In this document: positions 10,056 to 18,662 of the stretch, piece by piece
Layout: each line of letters starts with the position of its first letter
How positions within the stretch are numbered: position 1 is the stretch's first letter
Source: Nakamurella multipartita DSM 44233
Lineage (GTDB): Bacteria > Actinomycetota > Actinomycetes > Mycobacteriales > Nakamurellaceae
Assembly: GCF_000024365.1 (NCBI RefSeq)
Contig: NC_013235.1
Coordinates: 1,488,001 to 1,552,000, forward strand
Reading direction: 5' to 3'
DNA: 64,000 bases
Position numbers and translations under genes: made by a program
Notes under the pieces: generated by a model
Databases searched by the model: none
The model's input: only the letters and a program-made list of their open reading frames with translations
Told to the model about the DNA's origin: nothing

Positions 10056-11063
10056 TCATCTTCGCGGAGCGGCGCCGGGCCGGTCCTGCGCCGCTCCGCG
10101 GTGCAGGGCGCGGCGGATCCGATCGGCCAGGTGCGCCGGGTCGTCCAGATCGCTCCAGGTCCAACGGACGACGACGAGCCCGGCGTCGCGGATGCGGTCC
10201 TCGCGGACCTTCTCGGCGAACACCGCATCCCCGGGCCGCTCGCCCGGCCCGAGCAACCGTCCGTACTTCTCGGCGCCGTCGAACTCGCCGACGGTCGCGA
10301 ACTCGGGCCACCCGAAATCACAGACCGCGCGACCGTGACCGTCCCCGGACGGCACCGGGAACTGGATCTGCGGAGTCGGCAGGGCGGCGCGGGCGATCAG
10401 CAGCCGGCTCAGCGATTCGCCGACGCTCTCGGCGCCGCCATCGGCGAACAGCATCACCCGGCGGGCCTGGCGCATCCCGGCTCGCCGCGGGGCCCGATCG
10501 GTCGCGGCCAGGAGTTCGGCCTTGGACACGAGGCCCTGATGCAGGGCCGAGTCGGCCGCGACCAGGGCGTCGTCGAACCGGTTGGTGCGGGCGATGTCGA
10601 CCAGGGTGCGGGCGGGACCGGTCACCTGGTGGCCGCGTCGGAGCTCCCGCTCGTCGTCGTCGATCGCCGCCCGGCTGGTGTGCAGCAAGGGCCGCCGATG
10701 CCCGCTGGCCGCGGTGGGGATGGTCACCTGCACCCGCCGGCCGGGGATGCGGAGCAGATCGATGCCCAGCTCGCAGGCGGCGGACAGGTGGCTGACCACG
10801 GCGTCGGGGCTGGTGTGGGGGAGCTCGGCGTCGATCTGCATCAGGTGCCGCTGCCGGGCGGTGATCGACAGCAGCTGGCTCACCGGCAGGTACACGCCGG
10901 GCCGGACGATCTGCCACTCGCCCCGGGCGACCTTGCGCCGGATGTCGTCCGAGTTCAAGCCGTTGGACAACGCATCCGGTCGATGGATCAGCCGCGATCT
11001 GATGGTCGCCGGGGCCGACATCTCGATGTCGGCCGGGAGCGGGGCACCTGCGTCGTCGAACAT
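10056..11063 (-). CDS. AbiEi-like / DUF559-like protein (winged-helix plus endonuclease-fold C-terminus)
   Basis: A 335-residue protein resembling the solitary AbiEi-type 'antitoxin' proteins common in actinobacteria. The N-terminal part has a helix-turn-helix-like stretch (SDDIRRKVARGEWQIVRPGVYLP), usual for AbiEi_4. The C-terminal 110 residues resemble DUF559/Vsr-type PD-(D/E)xK folds: CDFGWPEFATVGEFDG with a downstream Lys, then VVVRWTWSDL. No AbiEii toxin partner is adjacent. ATG at 11063 was chosen because upstream codons are repeat sequence. It sits between two nearly identical direct repeats. The function is unknown; a defence or mobile origin is inference. Confidence 0.7.
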   Translation of the reverse strand: MFDDAGAPLPADIEMSAPATIRSRLIHRPDALSNGLNSDDIRRKVARGEWQIVRPGVYLPVSQLLSITARQRHLMQIDAELPHTSPDAVVSHLSAACELGIDLLRIPGRRVQVTIPTAASGHRRPLLHTSRAAIDDDERELRRGHQVTGPARTLVDIARTNRFDDALVAADSALHQGLVSKAELLAATDRAPRRAGMRQARRVMLFADGGAESVGESLSRLLIARAALPTPQIQFPVPSGDGHGRAVCDFGWPEFATVGEFDGAEKYGRLLGPGERPGDAVFAEKVREDRIRDAGLVVVRWTWSDLDDPAHLADRIRRALHRGAAQDRPGAAPRR

Positions 11064-11168
11064 GCCGGCAGCGTGCCGGATCCGGAGCCCCACCCGGCGG
11101 GGCGGCGGCCCGATTGTGGATGGATCGGAGGGTGGGGACAACTCCGGCCGAGCGGTCGGGCGGTCGGA

Positions 11169-11198
11169 CTGCCGGGCACACCGCGCCACGCCGGCGGA
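11169..11198 (+). repeat. 30-bp direct repeat, copy B
   Basis: Second copy of the element at 9977-10006, one mismatch. It lies upstream of the AbiEi-like gene start, in the 11064-11285 gap, which otherwise holds no gene that I can see. Confidence 0.7.
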
Positions 11199-11285
11199 GC
11201 GGTGTCCGCCTTCGCGGTGCGCGGTGTTCACGTTCGCGGAGCGGTGTGGCTGGCGGGCACCTGTCCGCGCCGCCCGCCCGGTGCC

Positions 11286-12323
11286 TCACCGCCCGTCGAA
11301 CGCCCGCAGGATCGCGTCGGCGGCGCTGGGGGCGGGCAGGGTGTCGGCCAGCACCTGCGGCCGCAGCTGGGCGGCGGCGTCGGCGACCGGGCCGGAGCGG
11401 CGCAGCCGCTGGTCGAGCTCGTCGCGCACCAGCGACCAGACCAGATCCCAGCGCTGCCCGGACCGCTTGTCGGCCAGGCCCGGCGGCCCCAGGCCGCTCC
11501 GGTGAGCCAGCACCGCGTCCCAAACCTGGTCGATGCCGTCGCCGGTCAGCCCGGAGCAGGTCAGCACCGGCACCGACCAGCCGGGACCGGCGGTTCCCGC
11601 GCCGCCCGCGGACCGGCCGCGCACCAGACGCAGCGCGCCGGCCAGATCCCGGGCCGCGGCCTTGGCCTCGACCACCCGGTCGCCGTCGGCCTTGTTCACC
11701 GCGATGACGTCGGCGATCTCCAGCACGCCCTTCTTGATGCCCTGCAGCTGATCGCCCGAACGGGCCAGCGCCAGCAGCAGGAACGTGTCGACCATGCCGG
11801 CCACGGTGGTCTCGGACTGGCCGACGCCGACCGTCTCGACCAGCACCACGTCGTAGCCGGCGCCCTCCAGCAGGGTGATCGTCTGAGCGGTGGCCCGGGC
11901 CACCCCGCCGAGGGTGCCGGCGCTGGGGGACGGCCGGATGTAGGCGTTCGGGTTGGCCGACAGCAGCGGCATGCGCGTCTTGTCGCCCAGCACGGAGCCG
12001 CCGGTGCGGATGCTGGACGGGTCGACGGCCAGCACGCCGACCCGCAGGCCGCGGCCGGTCAGTACCGAACCCAGGGCCTCGACGAAGGTGGACTTGCCGA
12101 CGCCGGGGACCCCGGAGATCCCCAGCCGCACCGACCGGATCTCGGCCGAGCCGTCCGGTGGGCGCAGCGCGGTGAGCAGTGTGCGGGCCGCCTCGCGGTG
12201 GTCGTCGCGGGTCGATTCGACCAGCGTGATCGCGCGGGAGAGCGCGGTGCGGGAGCCGGCCGCGACCTGCCGGGCCAGCTCGGTCGGGTCGAGCGCGGGC
12301 GGGCGGGATTTCGCGGTGTTCAG
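11286..12323 (-). CDS. meaB: MeaB/ArgK-type GTPase, methylmalonyl-CoA mutase chaperone
   Basis: G-protein chaperone that protects and reloads B12-dependent methylmalonyl-CoA mutase. P-loop GVPGVGKST, VLAVDPSS, GDKTRM, IRPSPSAGTLGGV, ETVGVGQSE and NKAD are all present. The first GTG (12131) would begin right at the P-loop and cut off a conserved helical region. Reading on upstream gives LARQVAAGSRTALSRAITLV, typical of MeaB N-termini. The only credible start there is CTG at 12323, overlapping the TGA of the upstream gene as CTGA, with a strong GGAGG (12331-12335) 7 bases away. That gives 345 residues, the usual MeaB length. No mutase gene is in the window. Confidence 0.88.
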   Translation of the reverse strand: MNTAKSRPPALDPTELARQVAAGSRTALSRAITLVESTRDDHREAARTLLTALRPPDGSAEIRSVRLGISGVPGVGKSTFVEALGSVLTGRGLRVGVLAVDPSSIRTGGSVLGDKTRMPLLSANPNAYIRPSPSAGTLGGVARATAQTITLLEGAGYDVVLVETVGVGQSETTVAGMVDTFLLLALARSGDQLQGIKKGVLEIADVIAVNKADGDRVVEAKAAARDLAGALRLVRGRSAGGAGTAGPGWSVPVLTCSGLTGDGIDQVWDAVLAHRSGLGPPGLADKRSGQRWDLVWSLVRDELDQRLRRSGPVADAAAQLRPQVLADTLPAPSAADAILRAFDGR

Positions 12324-13798
12324 CCCGGCACCTCCCAGGTGTGCACCGGCTCGTTAGAGTGCATGCCCTGCGAGTACAGCTTGAGCATCTCGGTGAGGGC
12401 GGCGTCCCGGCTCAGGCCGCGCCGCTCCAACGCGGCCACCGTCTCGGCCTGCCACCAGGCGCCGTTGCGTTGGGTGATGCACCGGTCGCGCACGATGCCC
12501 AGGTAGCGGTCCCGGACGTCCTTGTCCACGCCCCACCGGGCCAGGCCCTCGTCGGCCTTGGGCAGCAGGTCCCGCAGGATCAGCTCGTCCCAGGTGACCT
12601 GGCCGAAGCCCGGCCAGTAGAACACCGCGTCGGCGCCCAGCCGGGCGCCGGCGTCGAAGTTGGCCCGGGCCGCGTCGAACGACATCTTGGTCCAGATCGG
12701 CCGGTCCTCGGTGGCCAGCACGGTGACGGCGCCGTAGTAGAAGGCGGCGTTGGCCAGCACGTCGACCACGGTCGGCCCGGCCGGCAGCACCCGGTTCTCC
12801 ACCCGTAGGTGCGGGCGGCCGTCGACGACGTCGTACACGGGCCGGTTCCACCGGTAGACGGTGCCGTTGTGCAGCCGCATCTCCTGCAACCGCGGGGCCT
12901 TGCCGGCGGCCAGAACGGCTTCGGGGTCCTCGTCGGTGCACTCGGGCAGCAGGGCCGGGAAGTACCGGACGTTCTCCTCGAACAGGTCGAAGATCGAGGT
13001 GATCCAGCGCTCGCCGAAGAACACCGGCGGCCGGACCCCCTGGTTGCGCAGCTCCAGCGAGCGGGTGTCGGTGGCCTGCAGGAACAACTCGGTGCGGGTC
13101 TCGGCCCACAGCCGTTTGCCGAACAGGAACGGCGAGTTCGCGCCCAGTGCGAGTTGGGGACCGGCCAGCACCTGGGCGGCGTTCCAGCAGGCGGCGAAGT
13201 CGGCCGGCGAGACCTGCAGGTGCAGCTGCACCGAGGTGCAGGCCGACTCGGGGGCGATGGTGTCGGCGTACATCTTCAGATGCTCGACGCCACGGATGTC
13301 CAGCTCCAGATCCTCCCGGCGCGCGGCGAACACCGCCTCGTCCAGCGCCTGGTACCGCGGATTGGCACTCATCCAGTCGGTCTCGAAGTGCTCGGTGCGC
13401 AGCGTCGGCAGGATGCCGATCATGATGATCTCGGAACCGGTGCGGTTGGCCCGCTCCTCGGCGTGGTCGAGCGAGGAGCGCAGCTGCTCCTCCAGCTCGG
13501 CCATCAGCTGCCCGCCGAGCTGGCGCGGGGCGACGTTGAACTCGATGTTGTACCGGCCCAGCTCGGTCTGGAAGTCCGGGTCGGCGATGGCCTCCAGCAC
13601 CCGGGCGTTGGCCATGTCCGGCTCCCAGTTGCTGTTGACCAGGTTGAGCTCGATCTCCAGGCCGGTCATCGGCTGGCCGAAATCGAAGGCGTGCTCGACC
13701 AGCATTCGTTCGAACACGTCCAGGCAGCGCCGGACCTTGGCCCGGTAGGCCTGCCGCTGCTCGCGGGTGTACGTCGTGGCCGCGACCTCGTCGCCCAT
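12320..13798 (-). CDS. Glutamate-cysteine ligase family protein (GCS2-like)
   Basis: ATP-dependent carboxylate-amine ligase fold of the GCS2 type, 492 residues. Recognisable stretches are GLEIELNLVN (about 46-55), YNIEFNVAPRQL, TSVQLHLQVSP, LGANSPFLFGKRLW and HNGTVYRWNRPVYD. The family makes gamma-glutamylcysteine or related gamma-glutamyl compounds. Actinobacteria generally use mycothiol, so the real product is uncertain. ATG at 13798 has GGAGGA 4 bases upstream. The long open frame further upstream lacks family similarity. The stop overlaps the meaB CTG start. Confidence 0.85.
   Translation of the reverse strand: MGDEVAATTYTREQRQAYRAKVRRCLDVFERMLVEHAFDFGQPMTGLEIELNLVNSNWEPDMANARVLEAIADPDFQTELGRYNIEFNVAPRQLGGQLMAELEEQLRSSLDHAEERANRTGSEIIMIGILPTLRTEHFETDWMSANPRYQALDEAVFAARREDLELDIRGVEHLKMYADTIAPESACTSVQLHLQVSPADFAACWNAAQVLAGPQLALGANSPFLFGKRLWAETRTELFLQATDTRSLELRNQGVRPPVFFGERWITSIFDLFEENVRYFPALLPECTDEDPEAVLAAGKAPRLQEMRLHNGTVYRWNRPVYDVVDGRPHLRVENRVLPAGPTVVDVLANAAFYYGAVTVLATEDRPIWTKMSFDAARANFDAGARLGADAVFYWPGFGQVTWDELILRDLLPKADEGLARWGVDKDVRDRYLGIVRDRCITQRNGAWWQAETVAALERRGLSRDAALTEMLKLYSQGMHSNEPVHTWEVPG
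12331..12335 (-). promoter_or_regulatory. Shine-Dalgarno sequence that decides a CTG start
   Basis: GGAGG on the minus strand, 7 bases before CTG (12321-12323) and lying within the last codons of the glutamate-cysteine ligase gene. Its spacing fits only the CTG, which supports non-standard initiation of meaB. Confidence 0.6.
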
Positions 13799-13994
13799 GG
13801 GTCCTCCTGCGCTCGCACCCGGCAGTGATTCAAGAGCCAACCACACCGGGCCGCGACTGGTGCGGGGAGCGGTCGCTGGCCCGTCGCCCGGATCGGACGG
13901 CCGGCGCAGCGGTCGGCCCAGCCCGCGCGGGTCGCTACAGTACGTCGGGACTTGAATCCGGCGAGAGCGAGGCGACATCGACACCGACGACCTG

Positions 13995-15218
13995 TTGGTC
14001 CGCCCGCCGATCGTCCCCGCTCCCGAGCGGGTGGACGACCTGGGTGCCGGCCTCGGTCCGCAGTGGTTGGACGACTACCTCGAGCAGTGCCTGGCCGAGC
14101 TGATCCGGCTGCGGCGACGGGTGCACGCCCACCCCGAACTCGGGCATCGCGAGTCGGCGACCACCGCGCTGATCATGCGGGTGCTCGACGCCGACGGCAT
14201 CAAGGCCTCCGTGCTGCCGTCGGGCACCGGGGTCATTGCCGAGATCGGTTCGGGGGAGCGGCTGGTCGGCCTGCGGGCGGACATCGACGCGTTGCCGATC
14301 CGGGAGTCGACCGGCCTGCCGTACTCCTCGACGCTGCCCGATGTCTCGCATGCCTGCGGGCACGACGTGCACCTGACCGTGCTGCTGGGCGTCGCCCAGG
14401 CGCTCAAGCGGGCCGGGGATCTGGGCGGCCGGGTGCGGCTGATCTTCCAGCCGGCCGAGGAGGTCTTTCCCGGCGGCTCGCACGACGTCATCGCCGCCGG
14501 CGGCCTGGACGGGCTGACCCGGCTGTACGCGCTGCACTGCGACCCGCGGCTGCGGGTCGGGCTGGTCGGTCTCAAGGTCGGGGCGATCACCTCGACCTCG
14601 GACCAGATCGAACTGCGCATCCTGGGGCCGGGCGGGCACACCTCGCGCCCGCACCTGACCACCGACCTGGTCTACGCGCTGGGCACCGTGATCACCCAGA
14701 TGCCGGCGCTGCTGACCCGCAAGCTCGACCCGCGGGCGGCGGCCGTCATGGTCTGGGGTGCGGTGCAGTCCGGCGAGGCGGCCAACGCGATCCCGCGGGA
14801 GGGCGTGCTGCGCGGCACCCTGCGGCTGATGGATCGGCGGTCGTGGGACGCGGCCGAGGGCATGGTCCGCGACCTGATCACGCAGCTGCTGGCGCCGTTG
14901 GACGCCCGGTTCGAGCTGGACTACCGGCGCGGCGTGCCGCCGGTGATGAACGAGGCGGTCTCCACCGAGCTGATGCGCACCGCGGCGCAACGGGCCCTGG
15001 GCGCCAACGCCGTCCGCGACGCCGAACAGTCCACCGGGGCCGAGGATTTCGCCGTCTTCCTGGACCGGGTGCCGGGGTCGCTGGCCCGGCTGGGGGTGTG
15101 GGACGGCATCATTCCCCGGGTGGACCTGCATTCCTCGCAGTTCGTGGCCGACGAGCGGGCGGTCGCGGCCGGGGTCCGGCTGATGACGCACACGGTGTTG
15201 GCCGCGCTGCACCATTGA
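13995..15218 (+). CDS. M20 family amidohydrolase
   Basis: Zinc-dependent peptidase/amidohydrolase (AmiA/AmiB, HipO-like), 407 residues. Metal ligands are visible in HACGHDVH (Cys121, His123), QPAEE (Glu155-156) and a later HCD motif. GPGGHTSRPH marks the dimerisation domain. Substrates of this family are N-acyl amino acids or similar. Upstream of TTG (13995) the frame has no ATG, GTG or TTG back to a stop at 13953, so TTG is taken as the start despite a weak ribosome site. Its last codons form the first unit of a short tandem repeat. Confidence 0.87.
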   Translation: MVRPPIVPAPERVDDLGAGLGPQWLDDYLEQCLAELIRLRRRVHAHPELGHRESATTALIMRVLDADGIKASVLPSGTGVIAEIGSGERLVGLRADIDALPIRESTGLPYSSTLPDVSHACGHDVHLTVLLGVAQALKRAGDLGGRVRLIFQPAEEVFPGGSHDVIAAGGLDGLTRLYALHCDPRLRVGLVGLKVGAITSTSDQIELRILGPGGHTSRPHLTTDLVYALGTVITQMPALLTRKLDPRAAAVMVWGAVQSGEAANAIPREGVLRGTLRLMDRRSWDAAEGMVRDLITQLLAPLDARFELDYRRGVPPVMNEAVSTELMRTAAQRALGANAVRDAEQSTGAEDFAVFLDRVPGSLARLGVWDGIIPRVDLHSSQFVADERAVAAGVRLMTHTVLAALHH

Positions 15219-15262
15219 GGAACTGCACCATTGAGAAACTGAGGAACTGCACCACTGAGGAA
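15207..15262 (+). repeat. Three 16-bp repeats across a stop codon
   Basis: Units at 15207-15222, 15223-15238 and 15247-15262 follow CTGCACCATTGAGGAA with one or two changes; an 8-base half unit lies between the second and third. The first unit contains the amidohydrolase stop codon. It looks like recent slippage duplication. Confidence 0.75.
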
Positions 15263-15300
15263 CCCGCCGGCCCGGATCACAGGCGGGCTCGCCCCGGCCG

Positions 15301-15750
15301 TCAGCTGGCCGGACGGGTCGGCCGGTTGCGGATGTCGTTGACGTACTCGGCCGGCGCGTCGGCGGCCTCGGCGGCGTCGGCGATCACGCTCAGGTAGCGC
15401 GGGGAGGGCAGGCCGCCCTCGTAGGCCTGCAGCGCATAAAGCCAGGCCAGCACGTCGCCGTCCAGGGTGTGCACCCGCAGCCGGATCTTGGTGTACAGCC
15501 CGAGGTCGCTGCCCTCCCAGGAATCGAGGGTCTTCTCGTCGGACTCGGCCATGTCGTAGAGCACGACGAACACCGAGGAGTCCGGATCCTCGACCACGGT
15601 GGCCAGCGCGCCGTCCCAGCCGATGTCCTCGCCGCCGAAGGTGAGTCGCCAGCCGGGCAGCCAGCCGGTCCCGGCCACCGGGGAGGACGGACACCGCTGG
15701 AGCATGTGGCCGGGATCCATGTTCGTCCCGTACGCCGCGTACAACGCCAT
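15301..15750 (-). CDS. Gamma-glutamylcyclotransferase-like (AIG2) protein
   Basis: Small cytosolic protein of 149 residues. The AIG2/GGCT substrate-loop signature YAAYGTNMD is at the N-terminus, and the usual core strands are present (WRLTFGG, VFVVLYDM, LDSWEGSDLGLYTK). Members cleave gamma-glutamyl compounds to 5-oxoproline, but many bacterial ones are uncharacterised. ATG at 15750. It stands next to lpdA and near the amidohydrolase, as does Rv3304 in M. tuberculosis. Confidence 0.82.
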   Translation of the reverse strand: MALYAAYGTNMDPGHMLQRCPSSPVAGTGWLPGWRLTFGGEDIGWDGALATVVEDPDSSVFVVLYDMAESDEKTLDSWEGSDLGLYTKIRLRVHTLDGDVLAWLYALQAYEGGLPSPRYLSVIADAAEAADAPAEYVNDIRNRPTRPAS

Positions 15751-15873
15751 GGGTGCAGAGCGTAGTGGTGTGGGCGACACGTCCCGCACGGGCGGAGGCG
15801 GGGGCGGACCGGCCCGGCTACGGTCGTGCTGCCGGGCAGTGACACCGATCAATGAGACCGATCCAGGGAGAAG

Positions 15874-17289
15874 GTGCAGCAGGTGACCCGAATCGTGATC
15901 ATGGGCGGTGGGCCCGGGGGGTACGAGGCCGCGCTCGTCGCGATGCAGTACGGGGCCGACGTCACCCTGATCGAGCGGGACGGCCTGGGCGGGGCCTGCG
16001 TGCTCTCGGACTGCGTGCCGTCCAAGACCTTCATCGCCTCCGCGGGCGGGCGGACGGCGGTGCTGGCCGCCGGCAGCCTGGGTCTGACCGTCGATCCCGA
16101 CCAGGTGGGGGTGGACGTCGCCGTGGTGCACGGCCGGGTGGCCGGCCTGGCCCTGGCCCAATCGGCGGACATCCGGGCCAAGCTGATCGCCGACGGGGTG
16201 CGCATCGTCGACGGCACCGCACGGCTGGCCGACAACGCCTCGGGCCAGGCCACGCACACCGTGGTGGCCACCGCCCCGGGCGGCGCCGAGACCGACCACC
16301 CGGCCGACGTCGTGCTGGTGGCCACCGGGGCGAGCCCGCGCATCCTGCCCGACGCGGTGCCGGACGGGGAACGGATCCTGACCTGGCGGCAGGTCTACTC
16401 GCTCGACGAGCTGCCCGAACATCTGATCGTGATCGGTTCGGGGGTCACCGGTGCCGAGTTCGCCTCCGCCTACACCGAGATGGGGGTCAAGGTCACCCTG
16501 GTCTCCAGCCGGGACCGGGTGCTGCCGTCGGAGGACGCCGACGCGGCCGCCGTCATCGAGCGGGTCTTCTCCGCCCGGGGCAGCGTGCTGGCCCGCCGCG
16601 CCCGCGCGAAATCGGTGCGCCGCACCGGGTCCGGCGTCGTGGTCACTTTGGAGGACGGCCGGGAGATCGAGGGCTCGCACGCCCTGATGACCGTCGGTGC
16701 GGTACCCAACACCCGCGGGATCGGCCTGGAGAAGGCCGGCATCCGGCTGGACCGGGGCGGGTCCATCGAGGTGGACAAGGTCTCACGCACCTCCGTGCCC
16801 GGCATCTACGCCGCCGGCGACTGCACCGGGGTGTTCATGCTGGCCTCGGTGGCCGCCATGCAGGGGCGCATCGCGATGTGGCACGCCCTCGGCGAAGGCG
16901 TCGCCCCGCTGCGGCTCAAGACCGTGTGCTCAAACGTGTTCACCCACCCGGAGATCGCCACGGTCGGGTACTCCGAGGTGGAGGCCGAGACCGGACCGGC
17001 GCTCGCGCAGACCCAGATGATCCCGCTGGCCACCAACGCCCGGGCCAAGATGCTGGGCCTGGAGGAGGGCTTCGTCAAGATCGTCTCCCGCCGGTTGACC
17101 GGGATCGTGATCGGCGGGGTGGTCTGCGCGCCGGAGGCCTCCGAGCTGATCCTGCCGATCGCCATCGCCGTGCAGAACCGTTTGACGGTCAAGGATCTCG
17201 CCTACACCTTCAGCGTCTACCCGTCGTTGTCCGGCTCGATCACCGAGCTGGGCCGGCGGCTCATGCACAGCGATACCGAGGGCATCTGA
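15874..17289 (+). CDS. lpdA: NAD(P)H-quinone dehydrogenase, LpdA type
   Basis: Flavoprotein disulfide-reductase family member, 471 residues. FAD site IMGGGPGGYEAA (about 9-20), second Rossmann motif VIGSGVTGAEFAS (about 190-202) and FAD motif GIYAAGDCTGV are clear. It ends YPSLSGSITELGR, without the His-Glu pair of true lipoamide dehydrogenases, which matches M. tuberculosis LpdA, a quinone reductase. Unlike my memory of that protein, both cysteines of the redox loop are here (Cys42 and Cys47 in GGACVLSDCVPSK). The start may be GTG 15874 or GTG 15883; the second is better spaced from GGGAGAAGG and gives MTRIVIMGGG. Confidence 0.88.
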   Translation: MQQVTRIVIMGGGPGGYEAALVAMQYGADVTLIERDGLGGACVLSDCVPSKTFIASAGGRTAVLAAGSLGLTVDPDQVGVDVAVVHGRVAGLALAQSADIRAKLIADGVRIVDGTARLADNASGQATHTVVATAPGGAETDHPADVVLVATGASPRILPDAVPDGERILTWRQVYSLDELPEHLIVIGSGVTGAEFASAYTEMGVKVTLVSSRDRVLPSEDADAAAVIERVFSARGSVLARRARAKSVRRTGSGVVVTLEDGREIEGSHALMTVGAVPNTRGIGLEKAGIRLDRGGSIEVDKVSRTSVPGIYAAGDCTGVFMLASVAAMQGRIAMWHALGEGVAPLRLKTVCSNVFTHPEIATVGYSEVEAETGPALAQTQMIPLATNARAKMLGLEEGFVKIVSRRLTGIVIGGVVCAPEASELILPIAIAVQNRLTVKDLAYTFSVYPSLSGSITELGRRLMHSDTEGI

Positions 17290-17311
17290 GGCCAGGCTCA
17301 GCGGGTCGGGG

Positions 17312-18016
17312 TCAGGCCCGGGCCAGCTCCGGGTAGAGCACGCTCAGCGGTTGGCTGAGCCGATCCTTGACGAACCGGCTGGTGTCGTCGGCCAGCACCT
17401 CCAACGCCCCGGTCTCCAGGCCGAGGTAGACCTCGCGGACGATGTCGGCGGGATCGGCCTTGGGCACGTCCAGGCCGGCGATCATCGGCGTGTCGGTGTA
17501 GCCCAGATGCACCCCGACCACCTGGGTGCCCTGGCCGGCGAGTTCGAGCCGCAGCGAGTTGGTCAGCGACCAGAAGGCGGCCTTGCTCGCGCTGTAGGCC
17601 CCGCCGCGGGCCAGCCAGCTCAGCGCGGAGTGGATGTCGACCAGTGCGCCGCCGCCGTTGGCCGCGAGTACCGGGGCGAAGGCCTGGGCGATGGCCAGCG
17701 GCCCGAACACGTTGGTCTCGAACAGGGATCGGATCGCCGCGGGGGAGGTGTCCAGCACCCGGCCCGCGCTGGTCGCGCCGGCGTTGTTGATCACGACCGC
17801 GACGTCCGCGGCGGCGCGGGCGGCCGCGGCGACCGAGGTCGGGTCGGTGACATCCAGGGCGAGCGGCACGATCCGCTCGTCGTCCCAGGAGCGGGGGGTG
17901 CGGGCGGTCGCGTAGACCGTGCGCGCGCCGCGGGCCAGGGCCTGCCGCACGAATTCGCGGCCGAGGCCGCCGTTGGCTCCGGTGATCAGCACGACCGAGC
18001 CGTCGAGAGTCGTCAT
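17312..18016 (-). CDS. SDR family oxidoreductase
   Basis: Classical short-chain dehydrogenase/reductase of 234 residues. Cofactor loop ITGANGGLGRE (about 11-21), NNAGATSAG, the catalytic Ser in DIHSALSW and YSASKAA (Tyr and Lys) are complete. It is divergent from an HxlR-type regulator across 80 bp that contains a perfect short inverted repeat, a usual arrangement for a stress- or electrophile-induced reductase with its own repressor or activator. The substrate is unknown. Confidence 0.9.
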   Translation of the reverse strand: MTTLDGSVVLITGANGGLGREFVRQALARGARTVYATARTPRSWDDERIVPLALDVTDPTSVAAAARAAADVAVVINNAGATSAGRVLDTSPAAIRSLFETNVFGPLAIAQAFAPVLAANGGGALVDIHSALSWLARGGAYSASKAAFWSLTNSLRLELAGQGTQVVGVHLGYTDTPMIAGLDVPKADPADIVREVYLGLETGALEVLADDTSRFVKDRLSQPLSVLYPELARA

Positions 18017-18033
18017 GTGGGTCTCCCATCTGA

Positions 18034-18050
18034 GTTGGTGATGCCAACTT
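18034..18050. promoter_or_regulatory. Candidate HxlR operator
   Basis: AGTTGG-N5-CCAACT, a perfect 6-bp inverted repeat in the middle of the divergent SDR/HxlR region, 17 bp from the SDR start codon. HxlR-type dimers bind such palindromes. A TAGACT box at 18085-18090 lies 6 bases from the regulator's GTG, suggesting a leaderless transcript in that direction. Confidence 0.45.
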
Positions 18051-18096
18051 AGCTACCAGGGTAGGAAATGGCAATCCAGCTGGCTAGACTGATCCG

Positions 18097-18540
18097 GTGG
18101 ACGCGAAAACCGGGACGGCCGCCGCCTGCCCGATCGCCCGCTGCATCGCGGTGGTCGGGGAGAAGTGGGCGCTGCTGATCGTGCGCGACGCGCTGGCCGG
18201 GCTCACCCGGTTCGCCGACTTCCGGACCTCGCTGGGCATCGCCCCGGACGTGCTGACCGATCGCCTGGGCAAGCTGGTCGCGCACGGGATCCTGCAGCGG
18301 CGCAGCTACCGCGATCCCGGTGAACGGGCCCGGGACGAGTACGTGCTGACCCCGGCCGGACGCGATCTGGCCCCGGTGCTCGCCGCGCTCGCCGGGTGGG
18401 GGGTGGAGCACGTGCCGGTCGACGCCCAGTTGCCCTACCTCTTCGTCGACCGCGACACCGGCGCACCGGCCCGGCTGGGCTTCGTGGACGCGGACGAACG
18501 GCCGATCCCGCCGGCTCAGGTGGTCCTGCAGCGCCGCTGA
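18097..18540 (+). CDS. HxlR-type winged-helix transcriptional regulator
   Basis: DNA-binding protein of 147 residues. The HxlR signature is clear: an N-terminal Cys in CPIARC, GEKWALLIVRDAL, GLTRFADFRTSLGIAPDVLTDRL (recognition helix) and LVAHGILQRRSY. N-terminal cysteines in this family often sense electrophiles or oxidants; here there are two, at about residues 11 and 16. GTG at 18097. Divergent from the SDR gene, which is the likely target. Confidence 0.88.
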   Translation: MDAKTGTAAACPIARCIAVVGEKWALLIVRDALAGLTRFADFRTSLGIAPDVLTDRLGKLVAHGILQRRSYRDPGERARDEYVLTPAGRDLAPVLAALAGWGVEHVPVDAQLPYLFVDRDTGAPARLGFVDADERPIPPAQVVLQRR

Positions 18541-18662
18541 CCAATCCTTTCCCCACGTTTCGCCCGCGACCGTCCGCCCGCGCGACCGGTTGCGGCGCCG
18601 GCCACCTTCGGTAGCGTCGAGTCGGGTGCATTCGACCGGATCGACAAAGGAGTCGAGCTGAC

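Noticed and set aside
13921-13960. TACAGT box as promoter of the M20 amidohydrolase
   Set aside because: No matching upstream element and an unclear start codon; a guess only.
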